Shown here: positions 6,808 to 13,496 of the stretch, in pieces | Numbering within the stretch: the first letter of the stretch is position 1 | Layout of the letters: every line of letters starts with the position of its first letter | DNA from: QQUD01 sp039029915 | GTDB taxonomy: Bacteria; Chloroflexota; Anaerolineae; Promineifilales; Promineifilaceae | NCBI GenBank assembly: GCA_039029915.1 | Contig: JBCCFD010000145.1 | Coordinates: forward strand, 1-15,929 | Length of the DNA: 15,929 nt | Reading direction: 5' to 3' | The notes under the pieces: model-generated | What the model saw: the letters and a program-made list of their open reading frames with translations, nothing else | What the model was told of the DNA's origin: nothing | Databases searched by the model: none | Made by a program: the position numbers and the translations under genes

Positions 6808-7410
6808 TCATGAATCACGGATAACCTCAAACCCGCTTAATTCCAATATAAATTCTTCCAATGGAATGAAATTTATTCCCGTAATCCCATTCTTGTCTAT
6901 TGCCTCTTTCAGAAGGGTGTGAACAATGATTAAAGAACGATGTTCTTTTAAGCGGAACAGGGCTGGCGGATCGGATAGGATGGCTTTCGACATGACCAAT
7001 TTTCTTGGTTTTGTAAAATCTGGCGTCCGCACTGGGGAACGATAACGAGCATATTCGGTTTTTTCAGAATCAAGTCCATCAAGAAAATTCAACGGGCGAA
7101 AGGCTTGATATTTTCCAAAAATCTCTTCATGATTATCTGAGTAATAGATAGAAACGGGGGAAATGTCCATATGGACTTGAAACTGTTTGTAAATTGCTAT
7201 CAATTTTTCGCTACACAATTCAATCCCACCAGGCCATCTATAACAATCTAACAACACTTTCTCTCTATCGACCGTAAAAGCCAAGGGGGGAATTCGATAG
7301 GGTTCATCACTCCACCATGTATAAGCATCAAAGTTTGGCATAAAGTCTTGAGTTATGGTTTGGGCAATTGTTGATCGCTGTTTTGACCCAAGTTCATAAA
7401 TATAAAACAT
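6808..7410 (-). CDS. Orphan immunity-like protein (Imm11/MXAN_0049-type), tentative
   Basis: The product is 200 residues, soluble, with no signal peptide or membrane segment. The start is ATG 7408-7410, with AAGGGG on the minus strand about 8 bases upstream. The C-terminal section (ALFRLKEHRSLIIVHTLLKE, then GITGINFIPLEEF) resembles the end of the Imm11-type domain, which is found both as immunity proteins to polymorphic toxins and as free-standing genes. The recognition is from pattern memory and only moderate. No toxin gene lies beside it. Its codons look more A/T-rich than those of the operon or the dipeptidase, it has no ACGGCCGT site, and it sits in a repeat-rich island, all consistent with acquisition by transfer. 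Confidence 0.6.
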   Translation of the reverse strand: MFYIYELGSKQRSTIAQTITQDFMPNFDAYTWWSDEPYRIPPLAFTVDREKVLLDCYRWPGGIELCSEKLIAIYKQFQVHMDISPVSIYYSDNHEEIFGKYQAFRPLNFLDGLDSEKTEYARYRSPVRTPDFTKPRKLVMSKAILSDPPALFRLKEHRSLIIVHTLLKEAIDKNGITGINFIPLEEFILELSGFEVIRDS

Positions 7411-7455
7411 CTATGCGCCCCTTTTTCTCAAATGACAAAGTTAGGTGATTATCGC

Positions 7456-7479
7456 AGGGGCATATCACGCTATGCCCTT
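7456..7479. other. Hairpin (9-bp stem) upstream of the Imm11-like gene
   Basis: AGGGGCATA (7456-7464) pairs with TATGCCCTT (7471-7479) around a 6-base loop, with one G-U pair. It lies between hpaB and the Imm11-like gene, about 50 bases before the latter's start, so it could be an operator, a leader hairpin or part of the hpaB termination region. Confidence 0.4.
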
Positions 7480-7529
7480 ACGGAAACAAGCAATTAACAT
7501 CGAATGCAAATTTAGAGCATTTTGAAAAA

Positions 7530-7557
7530 TGATTAATGGCCATAGCATGCTGTGGCC
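7530..7557 (-). terminator. Probable rho-independent terminator of the hpaB-like gene
   Basis: GGCCATAGC (7538-7546) pairs with GCTGTGGCC (7549-7557): 9 bp including one wobble pair, with a very small AT loop, so the last pair probably opens. On the minus strand the stem is followed by a T-rich run (ATTAATCATTTTT). It lies about 40-60 bases past the hpaB stop. Confidence 0.5.
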
Positions 7558-7599
7558 TTACCAGTGGTGCTCTTTAAAAAACCTACAATTGACTAAATA

Positions 7600-9075
7600 T
7601 TATACCGCTTCAGCTTCTGCAGATGCGTTTTCTTCAACCGTCTTTTTCAAAAACTCGCGCACAGTGTCCATGTACGGGGTGCGGTCATGGTTGTTAAATA
7701 GCGCCATCGACATCCGTACGGGATCACCAAAGAAGTAATATTCATAGTGAGCCTGCCGAGCGCCAAAGGCTGACAGTGCCGTATCCCAGGCCAAGCGGAA
7801 AAGCGGGATACGCTCAACCGCTTCTTGGCGGGCACTTTGATAATATTTATTGATCTCTTCCGACAGCGGCCCTTCCAAATCAGCCTGCGTTGGCATTGCG
7901 ACTAGACCGCTTGCGCCCAACTTCTTAATCACCTCGATCATGTCAGGGTAGATTTTGGGGTAGAGGTTGCGAGCCGCATCAAGTGGGGTGCGGGCAGGGG
8001 TCATCACGCCATAATCATTGGGTTCGGCCTGCTGTTCAGCAGCGAAGCGGAACGCTTTCATCGTCTCTAAGTTAATCCAGATGGACATTACTTTTTCTTG
8101 GACGTGCTGGAATCGCTCGATACCAATTGAATCGACCATCAGCGACGCCAACCCAAGCAGGTATTCCGTTTTAGCAATCGCTTTACACAGCACCTGGTGC
8201 GCCATATGCCACACGGTGCCCGTGGCGGCGTACGCTTGGTTACACACTTCTACATCTCGATACAAGAAAACGCGCTCCCACGGCACAAACACATCGTCAA
8301 AAAATACGACAGCGTCCATCTCTTCGTAACGTGCACCTAGGGGATGGTCGTAAGTGGAACGGCCGTAATCAAACGTTTCGCGGCATTGGAACTTCAAGCC
8401 AGGCGTGTTGTTTGGCAAAGCAAATCCAAACGCATATGGGGCATCCTCTTCAGGGCTGCGCAGCAGGGTAGAAGGAAAAACCATAATTTCATCTGAAATG
8501 GGCAAGGTAGCCAGCATTCGCGCACCCCGAACCACAAAACCAGCATCCGTTTCTTCTTTAATTCTGGCCGCCAAGAACGGGTCTTTTTGCCGAGCACTGT
8601 TTACAGCCCGATTAATTTGTGGGTTAATCAGCGTATGGGTTAAAGAAAGGTCATTTTCTTGTAAAAAACTGTGGTAGTTGCGCATATTTGCGGCAAACTG
8701 ATCGCTTTGCGTCTTCAAAAACTCGGCGCTGCCCGCATACCCCGCCATCGAGCGGTTTATGTAATCCGGCATACGGCCCATCATGCCCTGCGTAAACTCT
8801 CCTCGTTGGTGCATGGCATCACCAATCGAAACCAGATCTTCCCGCGTTTTGGGGATCATGAACGTTTTGCTGACTAAATCACCTGTATCTGGGGATTCAT
8901 ACAGGGCCATCTCTTTGTTTTCCCACTGATGGTCATAGAGAGAGGCTAAGCTTTTAACACCCCCAGCTAGCCCCGGTTCAGTGGTGATATCTTCTACTTT
9001 TTCGCCTCGATGGTAAATGGCCGGTGGTTGTTCTTGCAGTCGTTGAATAACTTGTTCTGCTGTTCTTGCGGGCAT
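7600..9075 (-). CDS. hpaB: 4-hydroxyphenylacetate 3-monooxygenase, oxygenase component (HpaB family)
   Basis: The product has 491 residues, the usual length for the two-component FADH2-dependent phenol ortho-hydroxylase family with an acyl-CoA-dehydrogenase-like fold. The enzyme converts 4-hydroxyphenylacetate or a related phenol to the catechol, using FADH2 from a separate HpaC reductase, which is not encoded here. Residues matching the described active site are Arg101 and Tyr105 in GRMPDYINRSMAGY and His147 in LSLTHTLINPQINR. FVPWERVF, KAIAKTEYLLGLASLMV and the C-terminal FGARQAHYEYYFFGDPVRMS block are family-typical. ATG 9073-9075 has a strong AGAGGAGG on the minus strand just upstream. 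The gene lies 109 bases downstream of an AraC-type regulator on the same strand, which may control it. It carries an ACGGCCGT site at 8359. The family is certain; the exact phenolic substrate is not. Confidence 0.9.
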   Translation of the reverse strand: MPARTAEQVIQRLQEQPPAIYHRGEKVEDITTEPGLAGGVKSLASLYDHQWENKEMALYESPDTGDLVSKTFMIPKTREDLVSIGDAMHQRGEFTQGMMGRMPDYINRSMAGYAGSAEFLKTQSDQFAANMRNYHSFLQENDLSLTHTLINPQINRAVNSARQKDPFLAARIKEETDAGFVVRGARMLATLPISDEIMVFPSTLLRSPEEDAPYAFGFALPNNTPGLKFQCRETFDYGRSTYDHPLGARYEEMDAVVFFDDVFVPWERVFLYRDVEVCNQAYAATGTVWHMAHQVLCKAIAKTEYLLGLASLMVDSIGIERFQHVQEKVMSIWINLETMKAFRFAAEQQAEPNDYGVMTPARTPLDAARNLYPKIYPDMIEVIKKLGASGLVAMPTQADLEGPLSEEINKYYQSARQEAVERIPLFRLAWDTALSAFGARQAHYEYYFFGDPVRMSMALFNNHDRTPYMDTVREFLKKTVEENASAEAEAV

Positions 9076-9090
9076 TGTTCCTCCTCTACA

Positions 9091-9110
9091 GTTCAGAATA
9101 AATGCTGAAC
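9091..9110 (-). promoter_or_regulatory. Inverted repeat in the hpaB leader
   Basis: GTTCAG (9091-9096) and CTGAAC (9105-9110) form a 6-bp inverted repeat with an 8-base gap. It sits just upstream of the hpaB Shine-Dalgarno and downstream of the putative promoter. It could be an operator or a leader-RNA hairpin. Confidence 0.35.
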
Positions 9111-9140
9111 CTAATTCAAATAATCTATTTGTGGTAAGGC

Positions 9141-9146
9141 ATTATA
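9141..9146 (-). promoter_or_regulatory. Putative -10 element of the hpaB promoter
   Basis: The minus strand reads TATAAT here, 66 bases before the hpaB ATG. The surroundings are A/T-rich and a weak -35 candidate (ACAACT) lies about 18 bases further upstream. It is in the gap between the regulator and hpaB, suggesting hpaB has its own promoter. Confidence 0.4.
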
Positions 9147-9184
9147 TATTTTTGCACAAAAAATAGTTGTCTAAAAAAGCGAGG

Positions 9185-10135
9185 TTATTGACTGAGAGCG
9201 AACTGCTGACGGTATGCTTTGGGCGTCATGCCAAACTGTTGTTTAAATTTACGCGCAAAGTGAGCATTGCTGCGGAAGCCCCAAGACAAAGCAATATCTT
9301 GAATAGACATACCGATCAATGACGGGTTTTGGAGATCACGCTGGCACATTTGGAGTCGGCGGGGCCAAATAGTTTGCTCAACAGTGCTTCCATTCGACGC
9401 AAAAATCTTTTGCACCATGCGTTTTGAGAGGTGAAATTGTTCGGCCAAGCTAGCGGCTGACAGAGATGGCTCATGCAGATGAGCGTCGATAAATTGACAC
9501 ATCTGCTCATAACGGCCGTTTCCCGACATCCGTGCAGACTGCTCACCAGTTGTATTGAGCCCAAACAAAAGCAAATCCAGCATCGTTTGGGCGGTCTGCT
9601 GTTGATAAGCAGGTGAAATCTCTTCGCTCTCTTGCAGGGCGTTTAAGGCAAAGCTCAGAAGCAGTTTGCCCATTCCCTTTTGACTAGATAGTGGCTTCGC
9701 AAGCATCAAATCAACGGTGGGCAAGCGACTCATCATTTGGTGCCGAGGCACTAAAAAAAGAAGCTGTTGATAATCGGTGTGAAATTGGAGCTGATACGGC
9801 CGTGTATTGTCGTAAATGACCCATTGACCGGGCTGCAGCTGAGCCAACCGCTTATTTTGAGTGAGGGTCGCCTCACCAACCAGCTGGAAGTTAACCTTAT
9901 AAAAATCTTCTTCTGGCTGGTCAATAAATTTTTCAGGCCGATGAACGGTGAGTTGGGTTGAGCCAACTTGAGCGATGGGAATGGTTGCCAGCTGGCTGTA
10001 ATCGATGACACCTCTAAAAAAGTTGCTTCGTGCAGGAATCGTATCCAAACGCCCGAGTACGGAAGAAACGAGAACGTTCCAGTAAGATGAGCGTTCATTT
10101 AAGGTCACGGTATCTGTTGTCAACCGAGTTGGCAT
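9185..10135 (-). CDS. AraC-family transcriptional regulator
   Basis: The product has 316 residues from ATG 10135. A TTG at 10150 would add five residues, but ATG is preferred; neither has a clear Shine-Dalgarno. The N-terminal half is an AraC-binding-like sensor domain (VHRPEKFIDQPEEDFYKVNFQ, QLQPGQWVIYDNTRPYQLQF), as in FeaR-type regulators of aromatic catabolism. The C-terminal ~100 residues hold the two helix-turn-helix motifs: SLSAASLAEQFHLSKRMVQKIF and SIQDIALSWGFRSNAHFARKFKQQFGMTPKAYR, the canonical AraC signature. It sits directly upstream of hpaB on the same strand, so an aromatic ligand and hpaB as target are plausible inferences. It contains two ACGGCCGT sites (9512 and 9796). Confidence 0.9.
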   Translation of the reverse strand: MPTRLTTDTVTLNERSSYWNVLVSSVLGRLDTIPARSNFFRGVIDYSQLATIPIAQVGSTQLTVHRPEKFIDQPEEDFYKVNFQLVGEATLTQNKRLAQLQPGQWVIYDNTRPYQLQFHTDYQQLLFLVPRHQMMSRLPTVDLMLAKPLSSQKGMGKLLLSFALNALQESEEISPAYQQQTAQTMLDLLLFGLNTTGEQSARMSGNGRYEQMCQFIDAHLHEPSLSAASLAEQFHLSKRMVQKIFASNGSTVEQTIWPRRLQMCQRDLQNPSLIGMSIQDIALSWGFRSNAHFARKFKQQFGMTPKAYRQQFALSQ

Positions 10136-10182
10136 AAGTCTAGTGTACAAGGCAAATCAGGTTTGGCAAGCGCTGGTCTGTT

Positions 10183-10231
10183 GGCTTTGAGCTTTGGGCT
10201 GGAAGCTGTAAGCTATAAGCTGGAGGCTACG
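10183..10231. repeat. Heptamer tandem repeat (AGCTNNN, 7 units)
   Basis: Seven consecutive 7-base units each begin AGCT or GGCT and vary in the last three bases (TTG, TTG, GGA, GTA, ATA, GGA, ACG). The array is exactly 49 bases, in the divergent gap between the AraC regulator and the dipeptidase gene. Confidence 0.75.
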
Positions 10232-10273
10232 GATATCGCGCTTTTAAAAAGCCACACGCCACATCCCACGCGC

Positions 10274-10315
10274 TACCTGACACCTAATACCTGACACCTA
10301 ATACCTGACACCTCA
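10274..10315. repeat. 14-bp tandem repeat, 3 units
   Basis: TACCTGACACCTAA is repeated exactly at 10274-10287 and 10288-10301, then once with a changed penultimate base at 10302-10315. The array ends at the Shine-Dalgarno of the dipeptidase gene. A 16-base portion (10278-10293) matches 1324-1339 upstream of the SelL-like gene with one mismatch. Confidence 0.85.
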
Positions 10316-10325
10316 AAGGAGACAC

Positions 10326-11705
10326 ATGAACCCACAACTCAAAGATTATCTCGCGGCTGAAAACGGCCGTTTTCTTGAAGAACTCATCGATTGGCTCAAA
10401 ATTCCCAGCATAAGCACCAAACCTGAGCATGACGACGATATCGCCAGAGCAGCAAACTGGCTGATTCAACATCTCAACAATATTGGCTTAGAAAATGTCG
10501 AGCTTATCGAAAGTGAAGGCCGTCACCCGCTGATTTATGCCGATTGGCTGCACGCTGGTGATGACAAACCAACCGTTCTGATTTACGGCCATTATGATGT
10601 CCAGCCAGTTGATCCGCTCGATCTTTGGGAAACGCCCCCGTTCGAGCCATCCATTCGCGGAGATAATTTATACGCCCGCGGTGCATCTGACGACAAAGGG
10701 CAAACCTTTATCCACGTCAAAGCGATTGAAGCGCTTCTTAAAACGGAAGGCAAGCTCCCCGTCAATGTCAAGCTCCTCATTGAAGGGGAAGAAGAGTCAG
10801 GCGGTCAAGCGATTGAAGCTTACATTCCAGCTCATCAAGAGAAGCTCAAAGCAGATGTGTGCGTTATATCTGATACGGGCATTTTATCCCCTGAACAACC
10901 TGTTATCACCTACGGCTTGCGGGGCGGCTGGAGCTTTGAGATGACAGTCACCGGACCCAGCTCAGATTTACACAGCGGCATGTACGGCGGGGCGGTGCAC
11001 AATGCCAATCAGGCGCTGGCTGAAATTTTGGCGGCGCTACATGATGAAAACGGCCGTGTCACTGTCCCCGGTTTTTATGATAACGTGGCTAACCTGTCTG
11101 ACTTAGAGCGAGACACTTTAGCCAGAGTGCCTTATGGCGAAAAAGAGCTTTTAGACAACAGCGGTGTCCCCCAACCTTGGGGAGAACCTGACTTCACCAT
11201 TGTGGAACGCATTGGTGCTAGACCCACGCTTGAAATTTGCGGCATGTGGGGCGGCTTCATCACCGAAGGGTTCAAAACGGTCATTCCGAGCCAAGCCCAC
11301 GCCAAAATTAGCTGTCGCCTTGTGCCAAATCAAGACCCAGCCCGCATTCGTCAACTCGTCTCAGATTATTTACAAGCGCTTGCGCCATCTACGGTCAAGG
11401 TTGAGCTTTTCAACGATGAAGGTGGTGCCCCTGCGTTTGTGGCGCCGATTGATTCACCGGAGGTGCAAGCAGCAGCCAAAGCTTACGGTGACGTTTTTGG
11501 CGTTGAGCCTGTTTTCAAACGAGAAGGCGGCAGTATTCCTGTGGTGAGTTTGTTTAGCTCCATCCTCAATTTGCCGGTCATCCTCATGGGATTTGGATTA
11601 CCCGATGACAATTTGCACGCCCCCAATGAAAAGTTTTATTTGCCTAACTTTTATCGAGGGATTGAAACGGCCGTTGGGTTTATGGAGCTATTGGGGAATC
11701 AATAA
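10326..11705 (+). CDS. M20-family metallopeptidase (dipeptidase, CNDP2-like)
   Basis: The product has 459 residues, a typical length. It has the two-domain M20 layout with an inserted dimerisation/lid domain. Residues matching metal and catalytic positions are His89 in YGHYDVQP, Asp122 in GASDDKG, Glu156 (general base) and Glu157 (metal) in EGEEESGG, Asp183 in VISDTG, and His431 in NLHAPNEKF. DLHSGMYGG supplies the lid-domain His that usually contacts substrate. It should act in the cytoplasm as a zinc/manganese dipeptidase; there is no signal peptide. AAAGGAGA (10315-10322) precedes ATG 10326. The leader contains tandem repeats, and the AGGAGAC...ACATG start context is shared with the SelL-like gene. 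It holds three ACGGCCGT sites (10363, 11050, 11667). Confidence 0.93.
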   Translation: MNPQLKDYLAAENGRFLEELIDWLKIPSISTKPEHDDDIARAANWLIQHLNNIGLENVELIESEGRHPLIYADWLHAGDDKPTVLIYGHYDVQPVDPLDLWETPPFEPSIRGDNLYARGASDDKGQTFIHVKAIEALLKTEGKLPVNVKLLIEGEEESGGQAIEAYIPAHQEKLKADVCVISDTGILSPEQPVITYGLRGGWSFEMTVTGPSSDLHSGMYGGAVHNANQALAEILAALHDENGRVTVPGFYDNVANLSDLERDTLARVPYGEKELLDNSGVPQPWGEPDFTIVERIGARPTLEICGMWGGFITEGFKTVIPSQAHAKISCRLVPNQDPARIRQLVSDYLQALAPSTVKVELFNDEGGAPAFVAPIDSPEVQAAAKAYGDVFGVEPVFKREGGSIPVVSLFSSILNLPVILMGFGLPDDNLHAPNEKFYLPNFYRGIETAVGFMELLGNQ

Positions 11706-11734
11706 GCGTTGACTAAAATGATATAAAACGATAA

Positions 11735-11905
11735 ATGATTTTTAGTTCTGCTCTTTTCTGGGGGCATCCTGCCCCACACTCTTGGATTCTTGCCTCACTA
11801 ATTTTAGCGGGCTTATTTACGGCTCTACTCACCTTTCTCCTCACCCGAAACTTTGAGCCCGAACAGAAAATCAACCGCCCCAACACAAAAGAGTCCAGAA
11901 AATAG
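11735..11905 (+). CDS. Possible 56-aa single-pass membrane protein
   Basis: The frame runs from ATG 11735 to TAG 11903-11905, 29 bases after the dipeptidase stop. The product starts MIFSSALFWGHPAPH, has one strong hydrophobic helix (WILASLILAGLFTALLTFLL, about residues 17-36), then a polar, basic tail (RNFEPEQKINRPNTKESRK). That looks like a small integral membrane protein. No clear Shine-Dalgarno is present, so it may depend on read-through from the dipeptidase. A 74-codon frame on the opposite strand (11713-11937) is less protein-like. I do not recognise a family. Confidence 0.45.
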   Translation: MIFSSALFWGHPAPHSWILASLILAGLFTALLTFLLTRNFEPEQKINRPNTKESRK

Positions 11906-11947
11906 TAAGCCGCAAAATTAACCCTCATTTCGCACAAAACTAAGCAA

Positions 11948-11981
11948 GAGAGAAGGGTCGTTTAACATCGACCTTCCTCTC
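11948..11981. terminator. Bidirectional terminator-like hairpin between convergent genes
   Basis: GAGAGAAGGGTCG (11948-11960) pairs with CGACCTTCCTCTC (11969-11981) around an 8-base loop, with one mismatch and one wobble pair. It lies between the end of the dipeptidase/small-ORF unit and the stop of the minus-strand WD40 gene. T-tracts are weak on both sides. Confidence 0.5.
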
Positions 11982-12006
11982 GTCTTGATCGTAACGCTCA
12001 AGACAG

Positions 12007-13158
12007 TTACGGCCGTAAACCTGAAATGTCCAAAATCAATGCATCACCTGGCTCTAGCAAATCAGGGTCAAAGGGTTGAGAATTTGTTGCCAAAGTGCGT
12101 GCATTTTGATCATAGATCCCAGCCCAGCTCAATCCAACAGCGAGCTTCGTTTGGTCAGAAGAAATATCTAAATCCAGAATACCAAACTTTGCAATGTTTA
12201 CCTCTGCAATCAATTCCAAGGTCGCCATCGACCAAAATTGAATGTTTCGACCTGCTCCTCGAGTCACCAATAGTTCATTATCGGCTGATAGAGCCATTGC
12301 GGCAGTTGGAAGAGAGTCTTGAGACTCACCTTCTGAAATTAACCGCCATCGATTGACAATTGAGCCATCAGTAAGGTCCCAAACAATCAGAACACCTGAC
12401 CGATCGATTGACAGAAATAAGGTCTCGTCATCGCTGTAAAGCATCTTGATTACCTCAGCTTGATGACCGTCTAAAACAAGACCACTCATTCCCTCAGCAA
12501 CGGGCCAAATCACAATTCGGTTATCTTCGATTGAAGTCGCATATGAGGTGACACTTCCAACCACCTCAACAATCCCTTGTTCAATCGTTTGCTCAGAAAC
12601 CAATTCACCCGTCAGGCGATCATAAAAATAAATCAGTGCATTGTTATAGGATGCAAACACATCTTGTCCGACAATGTAGGCTTCGTGAGTATATTGTGGC
12701 AGGTCAGTTTTTATGAAATGCTCTTCTTTTGTTGTAAATCCTGTGTAAATCCGCGCGGGCTGTTGCCCAAAGCCAATGTATTCGTCAGCATCATCAAAAA
12801 ACATCTGATCGCCCGCCTGAAAGCTTGTGTGACAATCTTCAAGTTGGCACATGTTGATCTCATCCCCAGACCCCACGTCCCATGTTTGGATTAATGTGGA
12901 CATGGTGTATAGCTTTGTGCCGTCTGAAGAAAATTGCACATCTCTTGTTGAGTCTGAGCCTTGAAATTCCTGACTCCCTGTCTTCAATCGATGATCACAC
13001 TTAACCACATCAGACTGAGCAAATTCGCTGTTTTTATTCATCAGGCAGGTGTCAAAAAGCTCATCCACAACTTCACTTTCACAGCCTGTAATGATAAACA
13101 ACATGATAAAAAATATTAAAACTGTCTTGAATGTAATTTTTTTGCTTAAACGGTACAT
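12007..13158 (-). CDS. WD40-type beta-propeller lipoprotein
   Basis: The product has 383 residues. A type II signal peptide is clear: basic start MYRLSKK, hydrophobic core (VLIFFIMLFI) and lipobox IITGC with the lipidated Cys at residue 26, so it is probably anchored on the outer face of the membrane. The remainder contains degenerate WD40-like blades (FSSDGTKLYTMSTLIQTWDV, DNRIVIWPV, LDGHQAEVIKMLYSDDETLF, SGVLIVWDLTDGSIV, NIQFWSMATLEL). Cys residues near 38, 54, 104 and 109 may form disulfides. AGGGAAAG about 8 bases before the ATG on the minus strand supports the start. The final codons lie in an ACGGCCGT site (12009-12016). Function is unknown beyond a likely binding or scaffold role. Confidence 0.85.
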   Translation of the reverse strand: MYRLSKKITFKTVLIFFIMLFIITGCESEVVDELFDTCLMNKNSEFAQSDVVKCDHRLKTGSQEFQGSDSTRDVQFSSDGTKLYTMSTLIQTWDVGSGDEINMCQLEDCHTSFQAGDQMFFDDADEYIGFGQQPARIYTGFTTKEEHFIKTDLPQYTHEAYIVGQDVFASYNNALIYFYDRLTGELVSEQTIEQGIVEVVGSVTSYATSIEDNRIVIWPVAEGMSGLVLDGHQAEVIKMLYSDDETLFLSIDRSGVLIVWDLTDGSIVNRWRLISEGESQDSLPTAAMALSADNELLVTRGAGRNIQFWSMATLELIAEVNIAKFGILDLDISSDQTKLAVGLSWAGIYDQNARTLATNSQPFDPDLLEPGDALILDISGLRP

Positions 13159-13496
13159 CGTACGCTTTCCCTTGTTCGTTGTTTTATTAACTTGATTGGG
13201 GAAGAATACGGCCGTTGCGATCCATCAACGATCTAAATTGCTAACAATTGGATTCAATCAAAATTTGAATCTGAGGCGATTAGACAATTGTTAACTAGTT
13301 TACAGAAATTCCCCCAAAATTTCTTATGGTAAAAGTATTAAATATCAGTCGGCCAAAATTCGTGCCAAAGAATTAGCCACGATTCCAAAACTTCATAGTC
13401 AACCACCAAACTCATTATGGTTCGTGCTGGCCTTGTTGCTGTTCTTTTTCCATTCACTCTCAATTGAATACGGAGAAGACAGAAAAAGGAAATATC
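13159..13496. promoter_or_regulatory. Divergent intergenic region with nested inverted repeat (13242-13293)
   Basis: This is the promoter region for the divergent WD40 lipoprotein and SGNH-like genes. It contains an ACGGCCGT site (13208-13215) and a nested inverted repeat: TAACAATTG (13242-13250) with CAATTGTTA (13285-13293), enclosing GATTCAA (13251-13257) with TTGAATC (13265-13271). A 16-codon frame (13417-13467) beginning MVRAGLVAVLF ends right at the alternative TTG start (13464) of the next gene. It lacks a clear ribosome site and is probably chance. No confident -35/-10 pair was found. Confidence 0.5.
13483..13490 (+). promoter_or_regulatory. Ribosome binding site deciding the SGNH gene start
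   Basis: AAAAAGGA lies 6 bases before GTG 13497. The longer TTG-13464 frame has no such site, and starting at 13497 puts the GDS motif at the very N-terminus, as is usual for the family. Confidence 0.65.

Noticed and set aside
11713..11937. 74-codon minus-strand frame opposite the small membrane ORF
   Set aside because: It has no ribosome site and a Cys/Arg-rich composition typical of an antisense shadow; the plus frame has a clean membrane helix.
13417..13467. 16-codon frame before the SGNH gene as a regulatory leader peptide
   Set aside because: It has no ribosome site, and the better-supported SGNH start is GTG 13497, so the overlap with TTG 13464 is probably chance.
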